DNA of 64,000 nt from contig NZ_SMGI01000003.1 of NCBI RefSeq assembly GCF_004346845.1, forward strand, positions 1-64,000. The letters run 5' to 3'. This document shows, piece after piece, positions 26,739 through 36,880 of the stretch. The translations under genes were made by a program, and so were the position numbers. The DNA is from Winogradskyella wandonensis. Its GTDB lineage: Bacteria; Bacteroidota; Bacteroidia; Flavobacteriales; Flavobacteriaceae. Below the pieces are notes generated by a model that worked only from the letters and a program-made list of their open reading frames with translations, was not told the DNA's origin and ran no database searches. Within the stretch, counting starts at the first letter, position 1. Each line of letters starts with the position of its first letter.

Positions 26739-27800
26739 TTAACCTCTTCTTCCGCCACCTCTAGAACCACCGCCTCGAGAGCTTCCTGATGATGACCTAG
26801 AGCCACCACTTGACCTTACGCTTCCTGAAGAACGCGAAGAGCCTCTAGAAGATCTAGTTGTTGTACCTCTTGATGGTCTAGAAATATTACCTCTTGATGG
26901 TCTTGCTGTGTTTCCTCTAGAAGGTCTGGTAGTCGAACCACGCGATGGACGTGTTGTTGTTCCTCTTGGTCTTGAAATAGTGCCTCTAGAAGGACGTGTC
27001 GTAGTTCCTCTTGGTCTTGATACAGTTCCTCTTGATGGACGTCCAGAAATATTTCTACCAACTCTAGTTCTTGAGCCATCTCTATTTCTTGTAAGTCCCG
27101 AAGAACGTCTAGACAAACTACTGTTACCTATTCTTCTAGAAAGATTGTTTCTACTATTTAATGCTAAATCTCTATTGTAAGCGCCTCTTCTACTTCTATT
27201 AAAGGCCAGATTATTTCTGTAGAAACCGTTATTCCAACCCCAATAATTGTTCCAGCCCCATCCAAAGCCGCCATTCCATAACCATGGGTCATTCCAGCCC
27301 CAGCCCCAACCAAAGCCAAGTCCTCCCCATCTGTTCCAACGATTCCAGCCCCAGCCCCAGTTATTCCAACCCCAGCCAAAGCCACCATTCCAAAGCCATG
27401 GGTCCCAACCCCAGCCCCAGTTATTCCAACCATTATCGTAATAGTTAATTACTACTCTGTCATTTACTTGTCCCCATCCGCCATAATCTTCAATAATTTC
27501 AACTTCGTTGTTGGCAACATTTCCACTTGTATAAGAATCAATATCAGTAAAAACTTCATCAGTCTCTTCTTGCGCTAACTGCGCATCAGTGACTTGATCT
27601 GCAAAATAATTAGCATAATAATTACTATTAGTCCTATTTGTAGCTGCTTGTTCAACCTCGACTACAACTTCGTCAGAACTGTAAATACCATCATTATCGT
27701 AACCAACGTATTGGTACGAACCACATGATGTAAGCATTATAAGCGCCCCTAATAACATAAAAGGCGTATATTTTTTTTTGAGTGTAGAAGTAAATCGCAT
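26739..27800 (-). CDS. low-complexity lipoprotein, Trp/Gly-rich and Ser/Arg/Gly-rich
   Basis: Lipoprotein of 353 residues with lipobox MLTSC (C26). After an acidic part (about 40-115) comes a Trp/Gly/Asn-rich tract (124-192) in which DPWLWNGGFGWGWNN occurs twice (133-147 and 171-185). The C-terminal half is basic: repeated RPSRG and RPRG units with Thr/Ser/Asn spacers (253-320), then an RSSG/RGGG tail. No catalytic domain. Similar proteins occur in Flavobacteriia but I know no function. The gene is divergent from proS, and a TATTTTTG -7 element on the minus strand (27830-27837) overlaps the proS promoter. Confidence 0.75.
   Translation of the reverse strand: MRFTSTLKKKYTPFMLLGALIMLTSCGSYQYVGYDNDGIYSSDEVVVEVEQAATNRTNSNYYANYFADQVTDAQLAQEETDEVFTDIDSYTSGNVANNEVEIIEDYGGWGQVNDRVVINYYDNGWNNWGWGWDPWLWNGGFGWGWNNWGWGWNRWNRWGGLGFGWGWGWNDPWLWNGGFGWGWNNYWGWNNGFYRNNLAFNRSRRGAYNRDLALNSRNNLSRRIGNSSLSRRSSGLTRNRDGSRTRVGRNISGRPSRGTVSRPRGTTTRPSRGTISRPRGTTTRPSRGSTTRPSRGNTARPSRGNISRPSRGTTTRSSRGSSRSSGSVRSSGGSRSSSGSSRGGGSRGGGRRG
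26841..27044 (-). repeat. intragenic repeat encoding RPSRG units
   Basis: About ten short units of 15 to 24 bases encode RPSRG or RPRG followed by three to five small polar residues. At DNA level the copies are similar but not identical. Such tracts can change length by slippage. Confidence 0.75.
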
Positions 27801-27816
27801 ATCTCTAATGATTTAA

Positions 27817-27847
27817 TTGTTGAACATTACAAAAATAGTTAGTTTTG
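27817..27847 (+). promoter_or_regulatory. promoter of proS
   Basis: TTG at 27817-27819 (or 27820-27822) and TAGTTTTG at 27840-27847 match the Bacteroidetes consensus with 17-20 nt spacing. It overlaps a divergent -7 element for the low-complexity lipoprotein. Confidence 0.65.
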
Positions 27848-27901
27848 CGCTACTATTTTTCTATTTAACATAAGCACAACATTTGTGCCAAATTACAGAT
27901 A

Positions 27902-29380
27902 ATGAGCAAAAATCTTACGAAAAGAGCTGACGATTATTCCAAATGGTATAACGAACTTGTAGTTAAAGCTGACCTAGCTGAAAATTCTGCAGTCAGAGGA
28001 TGTATGGTTATTAAACCTTACGGATACGCTATTTGGGAAAAAATGCAAGCCGAATTAGACCGAATGTTTAAAGCTACAGGTCATCAAAACGCTTACTTCC
28101 CGCTTTTTGTACCTAAAAGTTTATTCGAAGCTGAGGAAAAAAATGCTGAAGGTTTTGCCAAAGAGTGCGCTGTTGTCACACATTATAGACTACAAAATGA
28201 CCCAGATAATGAAGGTAAACTTCGTGTTGACCCTGAAGCAAAGCTAGAAGAAGAACTTGTTGTTAGACCTACGAGCGAAGCAATTATTTGGAATACCTAC
28301 AAGGGATGGATTCAAAGCTATAGAGACCTTCCTATTTTGATTAATCAATGGGCTAATGTGGTTCGTTGGGAAATGCGTACGCGCCTGTTTCTAAGAACTG
28401 CTGAATTTTTATGGCAAGAAGGACATACTGCTCATGCAACAGAAGCCGAAGCAATTGCTGAAACAGAACAAATGAATAAGGTTTATGCAGAATTTGCTGA
28501 GAACTTTATGGCTATACCCGTAATTAAAGGTGTAAAGACAGAGAGCGAGCGTTTCGCTGGAGCAGTTGACACGCATTGCATCGAAGCATTAATGCAAGAT
28601 GGTAAGGCATTACAAGCTGGAACATCTCACTTTCTGGGACAAAACTTTGCCAAAGCTTTTGATGTAAAATTTACGAACAAGGAAGGAAAACTGGACCATG
28701 TATGGGCAACTTCATGGGGTGTTTCTACCCGACTTATGGGCGCGTTGATAATGACACACAGCGACGACCAAGGCTTAGTATTACCTCCAAATCTAGCTCC
28801 GTTCCAAGTTGTGATTGTTCCAATTTATAAAAGTGATGAACAATTGGAAGCAATAACTGCTGTTGTATCTAAATTAAAGTCTTCTTTAGAAAACAATAAT
28901 ATAAGTGTAAAGTTTGACGATAGAGACACCTACAGACCAGGAGCAAAATTTGCACAACACGAATTACAAGGTGTTCCACTAAGAATAGCCATAGGACCAA
29001 AAGACCTAGAAAACGGTACTGTAGAATTAGCGAGACGCGATACGTTAACAAAAGAAGTTGTATCCATAGAAGGTATAGAAGAAAAAATTTCAGATTTATT
29101 AAAAACTATACAAAGCGACCTATTCCAGAAAGCGCTCGCTTTTAGAGAATCTCACATTACAGAAGTCGATAATTTTGATGATTTTAAAAATACGCTAGAA
29201 ACAAAAGGTGGTTTTATATCTGCGCATTGGGATGGAACAGCAGAGACCGAAACTAAAATAAAAGAATTGACTAAAGCAACGATTAGATGCATTCCTTACG
29301 ACAGCAAAATTGAAGCTGGAAACTGCGTGTTTACAGGCAATCCATCTAAGCAAAGAGTGCTGTTTGCAAAGGCCTATTAA
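27902..29380 (+). CDS. proS: proline--tRNA ligase, archaeal/eukaryal type
   Basis: Charges tRNA-Pro. The 492 residues are of the class without the bacterial INS editing domain: the core begins [20 protein letters not shown], with class II motif 2 ([27 protein letters not shown]) and motif 3 ([24 protein letters not shown]), then the anticodon-binding domain and a short C-terminal domain ending in AY, typical of this class. The C-terminal zinc-type cysteines are reduced to two (RCIPYD and GNCVFTG). Absence of INS means no cis-editing of Ala-tRNA-Pro by this protein. Confidence 0.96.
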   Translation: MSKNLTKRADDYSKWYNELVVKADLAENSAVRGCMVIKPYGYAIWEKMQAELDRMFKATGHQNAYFPLFVPKSLFEAEEKNAEGFAKECAVVTHYRLQNDPDNEGKLRVDPEAKLEEELVVRPTSEAIIWNTYKGWIQSYRDLPILINQWANVVRWEMRTRLFLRTAEFLWQEGHTAHATEAEAIAETEQMNKVYAEFAENFMAIPVIKGVKTESERFAGAVDTHCIEALMQDGKALQAGTSHFLGQNFAKAFDVKFTNKEGKLDHVWATSWGVSTRLMGALIMTHSDDQGLVLPPNLAPFQVVIVPIYKSDEQLEAITAVVSKLKSSLENNNISVKFDDRDTYRPGAKFAQHELQGVPLRIAIGPKDLENGTVELARRDTLTKEVVSIEGIEEKISDLLKTIQSDLFQKALAFRESHITEVDNFDDFKNTLETKGGFISAHWDGTAETETKIKELTKATIRCIPYDSKIEAGNCVFTGNPSKQRVLFAKAY

Positions 29381-29407
29381 TTTTTTTTAAAAAAAATTAA
29401 TTTAGTG

Positions 29408-29437
29408 TTGCAACATTTAAAAATAGTTGTATTTTTG
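29408..29437 (+). promoter_or_regulatory. promoter of tRNA-Glu and rpsT
   Basis: TTG at 29408-29410 and TATTTTTG at 29430-29437, 19 nt apart, match the consensus. The tRNA starts at 29523 and rpsT follows with no terminator between, so both may share it. Confidence 0.7.
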
Positions 29438-29522
29438 CATCCGCAATGGAAACATTGTTGTTCATTTAAATTTTAAATATTAGAAATTACATGTGTGTAA
29501 TGTCTAATTAAAGTTAATAAAT

Positions 29523-29594
29523 GGCCCGTTCGTCTATCGGCTAGGACGCCAGGTTTTCATCCTGGTAAGAGGGGTTCGATTCCCCTACGGGCTA
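29523..29594 (+). tRNA. tRNA-Glu (TTC)
   Basis: Seventy-two nucleotides. Acceptor arms GGCCCGT and ACGGGCT pair with a G-T closing pair. The anticodon stem CCAGG/CCTGG holds loop TTTTCAT with anticodon TTC at 29556-29558. The T arm contains GGTTCGATTCC. The discriminator is A and CCA is not encoded. Confidence 0.97.
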
Positions 29595-29617
29595 CAATTT
29601 TAATATAAAGAAAAAAC

Positions 29618-29869
29618 ATGGCAAATCATAAGTCAGCCTTAAAGAGAATTAGAAGTAACGAAAAGAGACGAGTGCTTAATAGATACCAGCACAAGACTAC
29701 GCGTAATGCGATTAAAAAGTTACGTGAGTTAACTGATGCTAAAGAAGCGCAAGCTATGTTACCTACTGTTGTAGGAATGATAGACAAGTTAGCTAAGAAA
29801 AACATCATTCATTCTAATAAAGCAGGAAATTTAAAATCTAATTTAATGAAGCATGTTGCGGCGTTATAA
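29618..29869 (+). CDS. rpsT: 30S ribosomal protein S20
   Basis: Helical basic protein of the small subunit that binds 16S rRNA, 83 residues starting [25 protein letters not shown]. The C-terminal part ([20 protein letters not shown]) is the usual bS20 end. It lies 23 nt after tRNA-Glu, with its own terminator downstream. Confidence 0.97.
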   Translation: MANHKSALKRIRSNEKRRVLNRYQHKTTRNAIKKLRELTDAKEAQAMLPTVVGMIDKLAKKNIIHSNKAGNLKSNLMKHVAAL

Positions 29870-29887
29870 TTAGAAAATATAATATTT

Positions 29888-29921
29888 AAAAAGCCTTTCA
29901 GTTTTGAAAGGCTTTTTTTTT
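29888..29921 (+). terminator. intrinsic terminator after rpsT
   Basis: AAAAAGCCTTTCA pairs with TGAAAGGCTTTTT around GTTT, followed by further T residues. Confidence 0.88.
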
Positions 29922-29996
29922 GAGACAAATTGAAGATGAAATTATCTTTGAATAGATATCCCCTATAAAAACCACTCTCTTATTAAGGAGTTGAAT

Positions 29997-30028
29997 AAAA
30001 AAAGGCTTTGATTAAATCAAAGCCTTTT
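29997..30028 (-). terminator. intrinsic terminator after aconitase
   Basis: GGCTTTGATT pairs with AATCAAAGCC around a short AA loop, flanked by A on the left and T on the right. It is placed just after the minus-strand aconitase gene. Confidence 0.8.
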
Positions 30029-30050
30029 TAAATTTCAAAAATTTATAGGA

Positions 30051-32318
30051 TTAAGCATTCTGCTTCTTAATTAAATTTAAGGCAGAACCCTCTTTGTACC
30101 ATTCAATTTGAGCATTATTATAGGTATGGTTTAAAGCTATTACATCTTTACTTCCATCTGCATGCACAACTTCTACATTTAACTGCTTGTCTGGAGCAAA
30201 TTCATGTAAATCAAGGAAATTAAATGTATCATCCTCTTGAATTAAATCGTAATCTGCTTCATTAGCAAACGTTAAACCTAACATTCCTTGTTTTTTCAGG
30301 TTAGTTTCGTGTATACGTGCAAACGATTTTACAATAACAGCAGCTACACCTAAATGACGCGGTTGCATTGCGGCATGTTCTCTAGACGAGCCCTCACCGT
30401 AATTATGGTCACCCACAACAACGGACCAAACTCCTGCTTTCTTATAGTCGCGTTGTGTATCCGGCACTCCACCATACTCGCCTGTTAGTTGATTCTTAAC
30501 AAAGTTCGTTTTCTTGTTAAAAGCATTCACAGCCCCAATTAGTGTATTATTAGCAATATTATCTAAATGCCCTCTAAAACGCAACCATGGTCCAGCCATA
30601 GATATATGGTCGGTCGTACATTTTCCAAAAGCCTTAATTAATAATTTTGCGCCTTTTATACTATCGCCAATAGGCTCAAAAGGCGTTAAAAGTTGTAAAC
30701 GCTCTGATGTTGGATTCACAGAAATCTCAACACCGCTTCCATCTTCTACTGGCTCTAAATAACCATTTTCTTTTACTTCGAAACCTTTTGGTGGTAACTC
30801 CCATCCCGTTGGCTCATCTAACATTACCTCTTCTCCGTTTTCATTTATAAGTGTGTCGGTCATTGGATTGAAGTCTAAGCGGCCTGCAATAGCAATAGCT
30901 GCCGTAATTTCTGGGGATGCGACAAAAGCATGTGTATTTGGATTACCATCCGCTCGCTTAGCAAAGTTTCTATTGAAGGAATGCACAATACTATTCTTTG
31001 GCGCATTTTTAGGGTCGCTATATCTTGCCCACTGACCAATACATGGTCCACAAGCATTTGTAAAGATTTTGGCATCTAATTTTTCGAATACCTGTAAAAT
31101 ACCATCACGCTCCGCTGTATAACGCACTTGTTCTGAACCTGGATTTATGCCGAATTCTGCCTTAGTTTTTAATCCTTTGTCTAAAGCCTGCTGTGCAATT
31201 GAAGATGCTCTTGACAAGTCTTCATAAGACGAGTTTGTACAAGACCCTATAAGTCCCCACTCAACTTGCATTGGCCAGTCGTTTGCCTGAGCCTTCTCTG
31301 TCATTTCTTTTCCAACAGTTGTCGATAAATCAGGTGTGAATGGTCCGTTTAACAGAGGTCCTAGTTCTGACAAATTGATATCTATAACTTGGTCAAAATA
31401 CTGTTCTGGGTTTTCGTAAACTTCTGCATCAGCAGTAAGATAATCCTTAATTTTATTTGCAGCATCGGCTACATCTTCTCTATCAGTCGCTCTAAGATAA
31501 CGCTCCATAGAATCGTCATATCCAAATGTAGATGTTGTAGCTCCTATTTCGGCACCCATGTTACAAATTGTGCCTTTACCTGTGCATGACATAGATAAGG
31601 CTCCTGGTCCAAAATATTCTACAATTGCACCTGTACCACCTTTAACAGTAAGGATTTCTGCAACTTTTAAAATTACATCCTTTGGTGCTGTCCAACCAGA
31701 AAGTTTTCCGGTTAATCTTACACCTATGAGTTTAGGAAACTTTAATTCCCACGCCATACCAGCCATTACATCTACAGCATCTGCACCACCGACACCTATA
31801 GCCACCATTCCTAATCCACCAGCATTCACTGTATGAGAATCGGTACCAATCATCATTCCACCAGGAAAAGCGTAGTTCTCTAAAACAACTTGATGAATTA
31901 TTCCTGCGCCTGGTTTCCAAAAACCAATACCGTATTTATTAGATACCGATTCTAGAAAGTTAAATACTTCGCTACTTGTGTTATTAGCATTTTTTAAATC
32001 TGTAGCTGCACCATCCTTTGCTTGAATTAAGTGGTCACAATGCACTGTTGTAGGCACAGCAACCTTTGGCTTTCCGGCCTGCATAAATTGCAATAATGCC
32101 ATTTGTGCTGTTGCGTCTTGGCATGCAACTCTATCTGGAGCAAAATCTACATAGTCTTTACCTCTGGTAAAAGCCTTTGTAGGTCTTCCATCCCATAAAT
32201 GTGAGTATAATATTTTTTCTGAAAGGGTTAGTGGTTTACCAACAATATCTCTAGCAGCATCTACTCGCTCCGTCATATTGGCATAAACCTTTTTAATCAT
32301 ATCAATGTCAAAAGCCAT
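30051..32318 (-). CDS. aconitate hydratase, mitochondrial type
   Basis: TCA-cycle enzyme isomerising citrate and isocitrate through a [4Fe-4S] cluster, 755 residues. The cluster cysteines lie in [14 protein letters not shown] and [11 protein letters not shown]. The N-terminal [20 protein letters not shown] and the swivel-domain [22 protein letters not shown] are typical. Length fits the mitochondrial-like aconitase subfamily; bacterial AcnA and AcnB are longer. The minus strand has TAATTTTG (complement of 32361-32368) as a -7 element. I leave the symbol empty because acnA/acnB usage does not map cleanly. Confidence 0.96.
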   Translation of the reverse strand: MAFDIDMIKKVYANMTERVDAARDIVGKPLTLSEKILYSHLWDGRPTKAFTRGKDYVDFAPDRVACQDATAQMALLQFMQAGKPKVAVPTTVHCDHLIQAKDGAATDLKNANNTSSEVFNFLESVSNKYGIGFWKPGAGIIHQVVLENYAFPGGMMIGTDSHTVNAGGLGMVAIGVGGADAVDVMAGMAWELKFPKLIGVRLTGKLSGWTAPKDVILKVAEILTVKGGTGAIVEYFGPGALSMSCTGKGTICNMGAEIGATTSTFGYDDSMERYLRATDREDVADAANKIKDYLTADAEVYENPEQYFDQVIDINLSELGPLLNGPFTPDLSTTVGKEMTEKAQANDWPMQVEWGLIGSCTNSSYEDLSRASSIAQQALDKGLKTKAEFGINPGSEQVRYTAERDGILQVFEKLDAKIFTNACGPCIGQWARYSDPKNAPKNSIVHSFNRNFAKRADGNPNTHAFVASPEITAAIAIAGRLDFNPMTDTLINENGEEVMLDEPTGWELPPKGFEVKENGYLEPVEDGSGVEISVNPTSERLQLLTPFEPIGDSIKGAKLLIKAFGKCTTDHISMAGPWLRFRGHLDNIANNTLIGAVNAFNKKTNFVKNQLTGEYGGVPDTQRDYKKAGVWSVVVGDHNYGEGSSREHAAMQPRHLGVAAVIVKSFARIHETNLKKQGMLGLTFANEADYDLIQEDDTFNFLDLHEFAPDKQLNVEVVHADGSKDVIALNHTYNNAQIEWYKEGSALNLIKKQNA

Positions 32319-32537
32319 ATCGTATATTTAAAGGTTGTTAATTATTATTTTTAAGTTGCACAAAATTACAACTTTTAGAACGTATTTAAAAATATGTAAT
32401 AGAATTGAAATATCATTAAAAATAATTCAGCTAAAAGTGAAATACACATAATTAATTTAAGATTTTTTGAATTATTTAGTTAATAATTTAATGAGTTAAC
32501 AATAAAACTCTATGTATGATTTCAAACGTTTTCGTGA

Positions 32538-33629
32538 TTACCGCGGCACCAGTCTTTTTCTAAGTCTTAAAAAGGGAATTTCAATGGTTCTGTAGAGAAT
32601 TTCAGATATTATTAGAGTCAATATTAAAAAGACGATCACAATAAAAAATGAAGGTTGAAAAAACCGCTTTAAACTTAATAATATTAGTGAATAGTTAACT
32701 AAATATATCGAGTAAGAGCGCTTACTTACATATGTAATTAATCCAATCAATCTATTCTTTTTCAAACTAATAAAAAACGGAAAAACTAATGCGATACTTA
32801 TACTCACTAATGGTAAATAGAAAAGCGAAAAAAATCCTAAGAAATTATCTGGACTAATATCAAAAACCAGTATCAAAAGATGCAACACAATAAATAACAA
32901 AAAACCTGACCAAAGAAACAGTCTAGAATTACCTCTAAAAAAAGTGTATTTTGACATTAAGAAAACCATTATAAAACCATAGTATATAGCATCGAGTCTG
33001 TAAATAACCACTTTCCTAAACGTAGCACTCCAATGAGAATAGTCAGTTATTGTTATTTCAAGATAAAACTTCAACTTAAAAACAAATAGAACTAGAATTA
33101 TAAGAATCGTAGTTTGTATAAAGATGATGGAAGATTTAATTTTCTTAAAAAACGAAAGACCTAGATACATTGCTAATGGCAATATTAAATAGGCATATTC
33201 TTCAATTGATAAACTCCAAGCCTCGGTAAAAAAATCTGGATGTGGATGATAAAAATTTTGGAGAAATGGGATATACAACCAAACGTCGTCTACTAAATTA
33301 TCTCCAAGAAAAAGAACAAGCGTAATATTCAGGAATAATACCGCAAAATAATTAGGTAATGTTCGAAACCAGCGTCGTTTCCAAAAATGAAACAAATCTT
33401 TAAAGTTTGTCTTATTTGTTTCTAGTTTTCTTAGTAGTATTCCACCTATTAAATATCCACTTAGAACGAAGAATATATCTACGCCAGTAGCACCAAGTAG
33501 CCTGATGGCATTTGTTAATGTAGAATTAAATTCGGGTAAAATATAAGTACAATGCGAAATTACAACAAGAGTTATCGCAGTTGCTCTTATGACATCGAGG
33601 CCAAAATTTCTGTTTGGAATATTCCACAT
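32538..33629 (-). CDS. acyltransferase 3 family membrane protein
   Basis: Integral membrane O-acyltransferase, 363 residues with about ten helices. It opens with GLDVIRATAITLVVISHC, where the conserved His follows the first helix, then GVDIFFVLSGYLIGGILLRKL and FFTEAWSLSIEEYAYLILP (SIEE motif), all typical of the OafA/NodX group. Such enzymes acetylate sugars on O-antigen, peptidoglycan or antibiotics. The target is unknown. It lies 31 nt after the MoxR gene and may be the tail of that operon. Confidence 0.88.
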   Translation of the reverse strand: MWNIPNRNFGLDVIRATAITLVVISHCTYILPEFNSTLTNAIRLLGATGVDIFFVLSGYLIGGILLRKLETNKTNFKDLFHFWKRRWFRTLPNYFAVLFLNITLVLFLGDNLVDDVWLYIPFLQNFYHPHPDFFTEAWSLSIEEYAYLILPLAMYLGLSFFKKIKSSIIFIQTTILIILVLFVFKLKFYLEITITDYSHWSATFRKVVIYRLDAIYYGFIMVFLMSKYTFFRGNSRLFLWSGFLLFIVLHLLILVFDISPDNFLGFFSLFYLPLVSISIALVFPFFISLKKNRLIGLITYVSKRSYSIYLVNYSLILLSLKRFFQPSFFIVIVFLILTLIISEILYRTIEIPFLRLRKRLVPR

Positions 33630-33660
33630 AGTACAAATGTAATACTATGCTAAAGAATAA

Positions 33661-34614
33661 TTAGAATAAGCTTCTAATCACGGTCTCGTCTGTAATACCT
33701 TCTGCTTCGGCTTTATAATTTCTAATGATTCTATGCCTAAGAATTGAAGTAGCTACAGCTTGAATATCTTCTGCGTCAGGAGAGAACTTTCCTTTTGTTG
33801 TGGCATAAGTTTTTGCTGCCAATATTAGGTTTTGAGACGCTCTTGGTCCTGCGCCCCAATCAATGTATTCTTTTACCAAGTCTGCAGCAGCCTCACTATT
33901 AGGTCTAGTTTTCCCAACCATAGATACAGCATACTCAATGACATTGTCTGCAACAGGAATACGGCGTATTACGTTTTGATAATCTATAATTTCTTGAGCG
34001 GTAAATAATGAGTTTACTGTTTTGGTTACATCTGTTGTCGTTGCTTTAACAACTTCTACCTCTTCTTGAAATGACGGATATTGCAAATTAATTGCAAACA
34101 TAAAACGGTCTAATTGCGCCTCTGGCAAAGGGTATGTTCCTTCTTGCTCTATTGGATTTTGTGTTGCTAAAACAAAATATGGCAAAGATAATTTATACTG
34201 GTGACCAGCAACTGTTACCGCACGCTCTTGCATAGCCTCTAATAATGCAGCTTGCGTTTTTGGCGGTGTTCTATTAATTTCGTCTGCAAGGATTATATTG
34301 GCAAATATTGGTCCTTTTACAAACTTAAATTTACGGTCTTCGTCTAAAATTTCGCTACCTAAAATATCACTAGGCATTAAATCTGGTGTAAACTGAATTC
34401 GTTTAAAGTCCAAACCTAAAGCCTGAGCAATAGTATTTACCATCAGGGTTTTTGCAAGACCAGGCACACCAATTAACAACGAATGTCCTCCAGAAAATAT
34501 AGAAATAAGAATTTGGTCTATAACGTCTTCTTGTCCGACAATAACTTTTGCAATTTCCTCTTTTAAAGCTTTATATTTTTTTACAAAACTTTCGATAGCC
34601 GTTACGTCTGACAT
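33661..34614 (-). CDS. MoxR-family AAA+ ATPase
   Basis: AAA+ chaperone ATPase, 317 residues from the ATG at 34614 (MSDVTAIESFVKKY). A longer start at 34650 would overlap the previous gene by 35 nt and add residues not typical of the family, so I prefer the shorter form, which leaves a 1-nt gap. It has Walker A GVPGLAKT, Walker B IILADEINRTPPKTQAALLEAMQE, the sensor region FVLATQNPIEQEGTYPLPEAQLDRF and a C-terminal lid. MoxR proteins often help assemble complexes or secreted proteins; here the three upstream SurA/PpiC-like genes suggest a link to envelope folding. Confidence 0.92.
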   Translation of the reverse strand: MSDVTAIESFVKKYKALKEEIAKVIVGQEDVIDQILISIFSGGHSLLIGVPGLAKTLMVNTIAQALGLDFKRIQFTPDLMPSDILGSEILDEDRKFKFVKGPIFANIILADEINRTPPKTQAALLEAMQERAVTVAGHQYKLSLPYFVLATQNPIEQEGTYPLPEAQLDRFMFAINLQYPSFQEEVEVVKATTTDVTKTVNSLFTAQEIIDYQNVIRRIPVADNVIEYAVSMVGKTRPNSEAAADLVKEYIDWGAGPRASQNLILAAKTYATTKGKFSPDAEDIQAVATSILRHRIIRNYKAEAEGITDETVIRSLF

Positions 34615-34615
34615 A

Positions 34616-36076
34616 TTATTTGTTTTTAAGCCAATTTCCACTAAACTCACAATCTCTGTACTCGCCGTTAATTTTTATGTAAGTGGACTCGATAGTCTCT
34701 TTCTGCCACTTCCCTATGGCATCGAAATGTTTGTCTTGAAGAGCTAAACGTTTAATCTTTAAATAATCTCTAGAAAAATCAGCCTCATGCTCATTAATTC
34801 GATTTGTGACTTTCATAATCTTAAACTTAATCGGATTTTCTCGGTCACTATCTTGAATGACTTCACTTATTTCTCCATCTTTCAGACTTTGGACTTGAGC
34901 ATAAATATCTGGGTCCATTTTAGTTAACTCAAAATTAAAATCTTGTGTTATCGGATTAATAAGTCGACCACCTTCGTTCTTAGATTGTTCTTCATCACTA
35001 AATTCGCGTGCAGCTTCTTCAAACGTTACGGTGCCAGCAACTAACTTTTCTCTTACATCCTCAATTTTCTTTTGTGCCTCTTCTATAGCATCTGGTGTAA
35101 TTTCTGGACGAATTAAGATATGCCTAACATCGTATTCTTGTCCTCTAATTTTTTCAAGCAGGATAATATGGTAGCCATAATCTGTTTCAAATGGTTCTGA
35201 TATTTCGCCCTCTTGTAGAGAAAATGCTACATCGCGAAACTCTTTTACCATTCGTGGACGTTTTCTATTTAATGTATATAAACCATTAGTGGATTTTGAA
35301 GCAGTGTCGTCAGTAAAGAACAATACTTTAGTAATAAAGCTTGCACCATTTTCCTCCACGTCTTTCTTAAATCCCTTTAATTGGTCAATAGCCTTTTGCC
35401 TTGATTCTTCTGTTACCTCAGGGATAACCACAATATTTGAAATTTGGAGCTCTGTACCAAAAGTTGGAAGACCATCACGCTTCATTTCATTGTAGAACTG
35501 GCGCACTTCTTCTGGCGTAATCTCTACATCTGCAATAACTTTTTCGCGCATCTGAGTCGCTAACGATTGATTTTTATTAATCTCATAAATTTCTTCGCGA
35601 AGTGCATCTTCAGAATCTTTTTTATAAAATTCTAACATTCTATCCATAGAACCTCCAAATTCTCCCAAAATTCCTTGAATTTGTTGGTCTATCTGCGAAC
35701 GAATCTGTAACTCATTTACTACAATACTATCTTGTATAGCTTGGTGGGCATATAGCTTCTCTTCAAGAATACTACCAAATAATTCGCATCGTGTGACATC
35801 ACCTAAATCTCCGCCAGCAGCTTTAATTTGCGCTGTTCTTCTGTCTACGTCAGAGTCTAGAACTATAAAGTCTCCAACAACAGCAGCAACACCATCGGCT
35901 TTAATTCTTCCGCTTTTGTCCTTAACCCTTAAAACCTCTGCTTTACGGTCTTCATCTTTAATAATTTCTTGAGAAAATCCAAATGAGAGACCAATTATAG
36001 ACCAAAAGACTGTTAGTAGTATATTACTTATAGATTTCGAATTGTTTTGTTTTAATAGCATCTTTTGTAATTTCAT
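34616..36076 (-). CDS. SurA-like periplasmic peptidyl-prolyl isomerase
   Basis: Periplasmic chaperone/isomerase, 486 residues with N-terminal signal peptide (an alternative ATG lies 5 residues in). A SurA N-terminal domain (GVAAVVGDFIVLDSDVDRRTAQIKAAGG) is followed by a degenerate parvulin-like region (about 195-305) and a clearer second parvulin domain (EYDVRHILIRPEITPDAIEEAQKKI, then EFSDEEQSKNEGGRL). It overlaps the preceding lipoprotein gene by 53 nt in another frame. With two neighbours of the same fold it probably escorts outer-membrane proteins to the Bam machinery. Confidence 0.9.
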   Translation of the reverse strand: MKLQKMLLKQNNSKSISNILLTVFWSIIGLSFGFSQEIIKDEDRKAEVLRVKDKSGRIKADGVAAVVGDFIVLDSDVDRRTAQIKAAGGDLGDVTRCELFGSILEEKLYAHQAIQDSIVVNELQIRSQIDQQIQGILGEFGGSMDRMLEFYKKDSEDALREEIYEINKNQSLATQMREKVIADVEITPEEVRQFYNEMKRDGLPTFGTELQISNIVVIPEVTEESRQKAIDQLKGFKKDVEENGASFITKVLFFTDDTASKSTNGLYTLNRKRPRMVKEFRDVAFSLQEGEISEPFETDYGYHIILLEKIRGQEYDVRHILIRPEITPDAIEEAQKKIEDVREKLVAGTVTFEEAAREFSDEEQSKNEGGRLINPITQDFNFELTKMDPDIYAQVQSLKDGEISEVIQDSDRENPIKFKIMKVTNRINEHEADFSRDYLKIKRLALQDKHFDAIGKWQKETIESTYIKINGEYRDCEFSGNWLKNK

Positions 36077-36878
36077 TTTCTATCTGCTTAATTAGCTCTA
36101 GCTTACGCTTATTAATTATAATTTGATTTACCGTAGGTTTTACGTAATCTAATGGTGCGTAATCATTGCGCAAAAGTACATCATTAATTTGAATCAAATA
36201 TAGGTTTAATGAGTCTTTGAGCTCTACAAAATTAGATTTTTTTAACAGTTGATTTTTGTTGCCTTGGTTTGCTGCTGGAATCTTTTCTAAGACCTGTGAT
36301 GCCCTAACCCAAACAGAATCATTTAAAGAGTATGATTTAAATTGTACTGCGATAGAATCTAGGTAGACCTTATCTTGGTTTTCGAACGCTCTAAACTTTG
36401 ATTTAATTTTGTCTAAATTAATTGCATTTTGAGGTAAGCTTACATATCTGAGTTTTAACAGCTCGTCATTAAGTTTGAAGGATTCTTTGTTAGCCTCATA
36501 AATACTTATTGCTTCTTCATCGCTTACAAGCGTGTCAATCGTACGCTTTACAAGAGCTTCAAGATAGGCCTTGGTGTACAAATCTGTTTCGTATTGTTTT
36601 ACTAACTCATTGTAATTTTGTTGTTGATTGTCGGGTAAATTTAATTTTGCTTTTTCTAAAACCAGTAAACCATTTGCCCATTTGTTAATAAAGTTCTGCG
36701 CCAACAAAGTACTATCTGCTTTTGAGGCATTTTCTGGAATAATGCGCTCGATATCTTGTTTGTACAAGAATGTGTTATTAACTCTCGCAACTGCATCTTC
36801 TGGGATATCAGTACTAAATTTATTACAGCCAATTAAAACTATAAAAATCGAGATTATATGTAGGTGCTTTGTTTTCAA
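36024..36878 (-). CDS. lipoprotein of the SurA/PpiC group lacking a clear isomerase domain
   Basis: Lipoprotein of 284 residues with lipobox VLIGC (C18). The N-terminal part (DAVARVNNTFLYKQDIERIIPE, LAQNFINKWANGLLVLEKAK) looks like the helical chaperone segment of SurA/PpiC proteins. No parvulin signature is visible in the rest, so it is probably chaperone-only. It lies 2 nt after the larger isomerase gene and overlaps the next by 53 nt, so translation of the three is likely coupled. Confidence 0.78.
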   Translation of the reverse strand: MKTKHLHIISIFIVLIGCNKFSTDIPEDAVARVNNTFLYKQDIERIIPENASKADSTLLAQNFINKWANGLLVLEKAKLNLPDNQQQNYNELVKQYETDLYTKAYLEALVKRTIDTLVSDEEAISIYEANKESFKLNDELLKLRYVSLPQNAINLDKIKSKFRAFENQDKVYLDSIAVQFKSYSLNDSVWVRASQVLEKIPAANQGNKNQLLKKSNFVELKDSLNLYLIQINDVLLRNDYAPLDYVKPTVNQIIINKRKLELIKQIENEITKDAIKTKQFEIYK

Positions 36879-36880
36879 AA

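Noticed and set aside
26816-27441. Several open frames overlapping the Trp/Gly and RPSRG repeats on both strands
   Set aside because: The repetitive DNA stays open in several frames. Only the minus-strand frame starting at 27800 has a signal peptide and lipobox.
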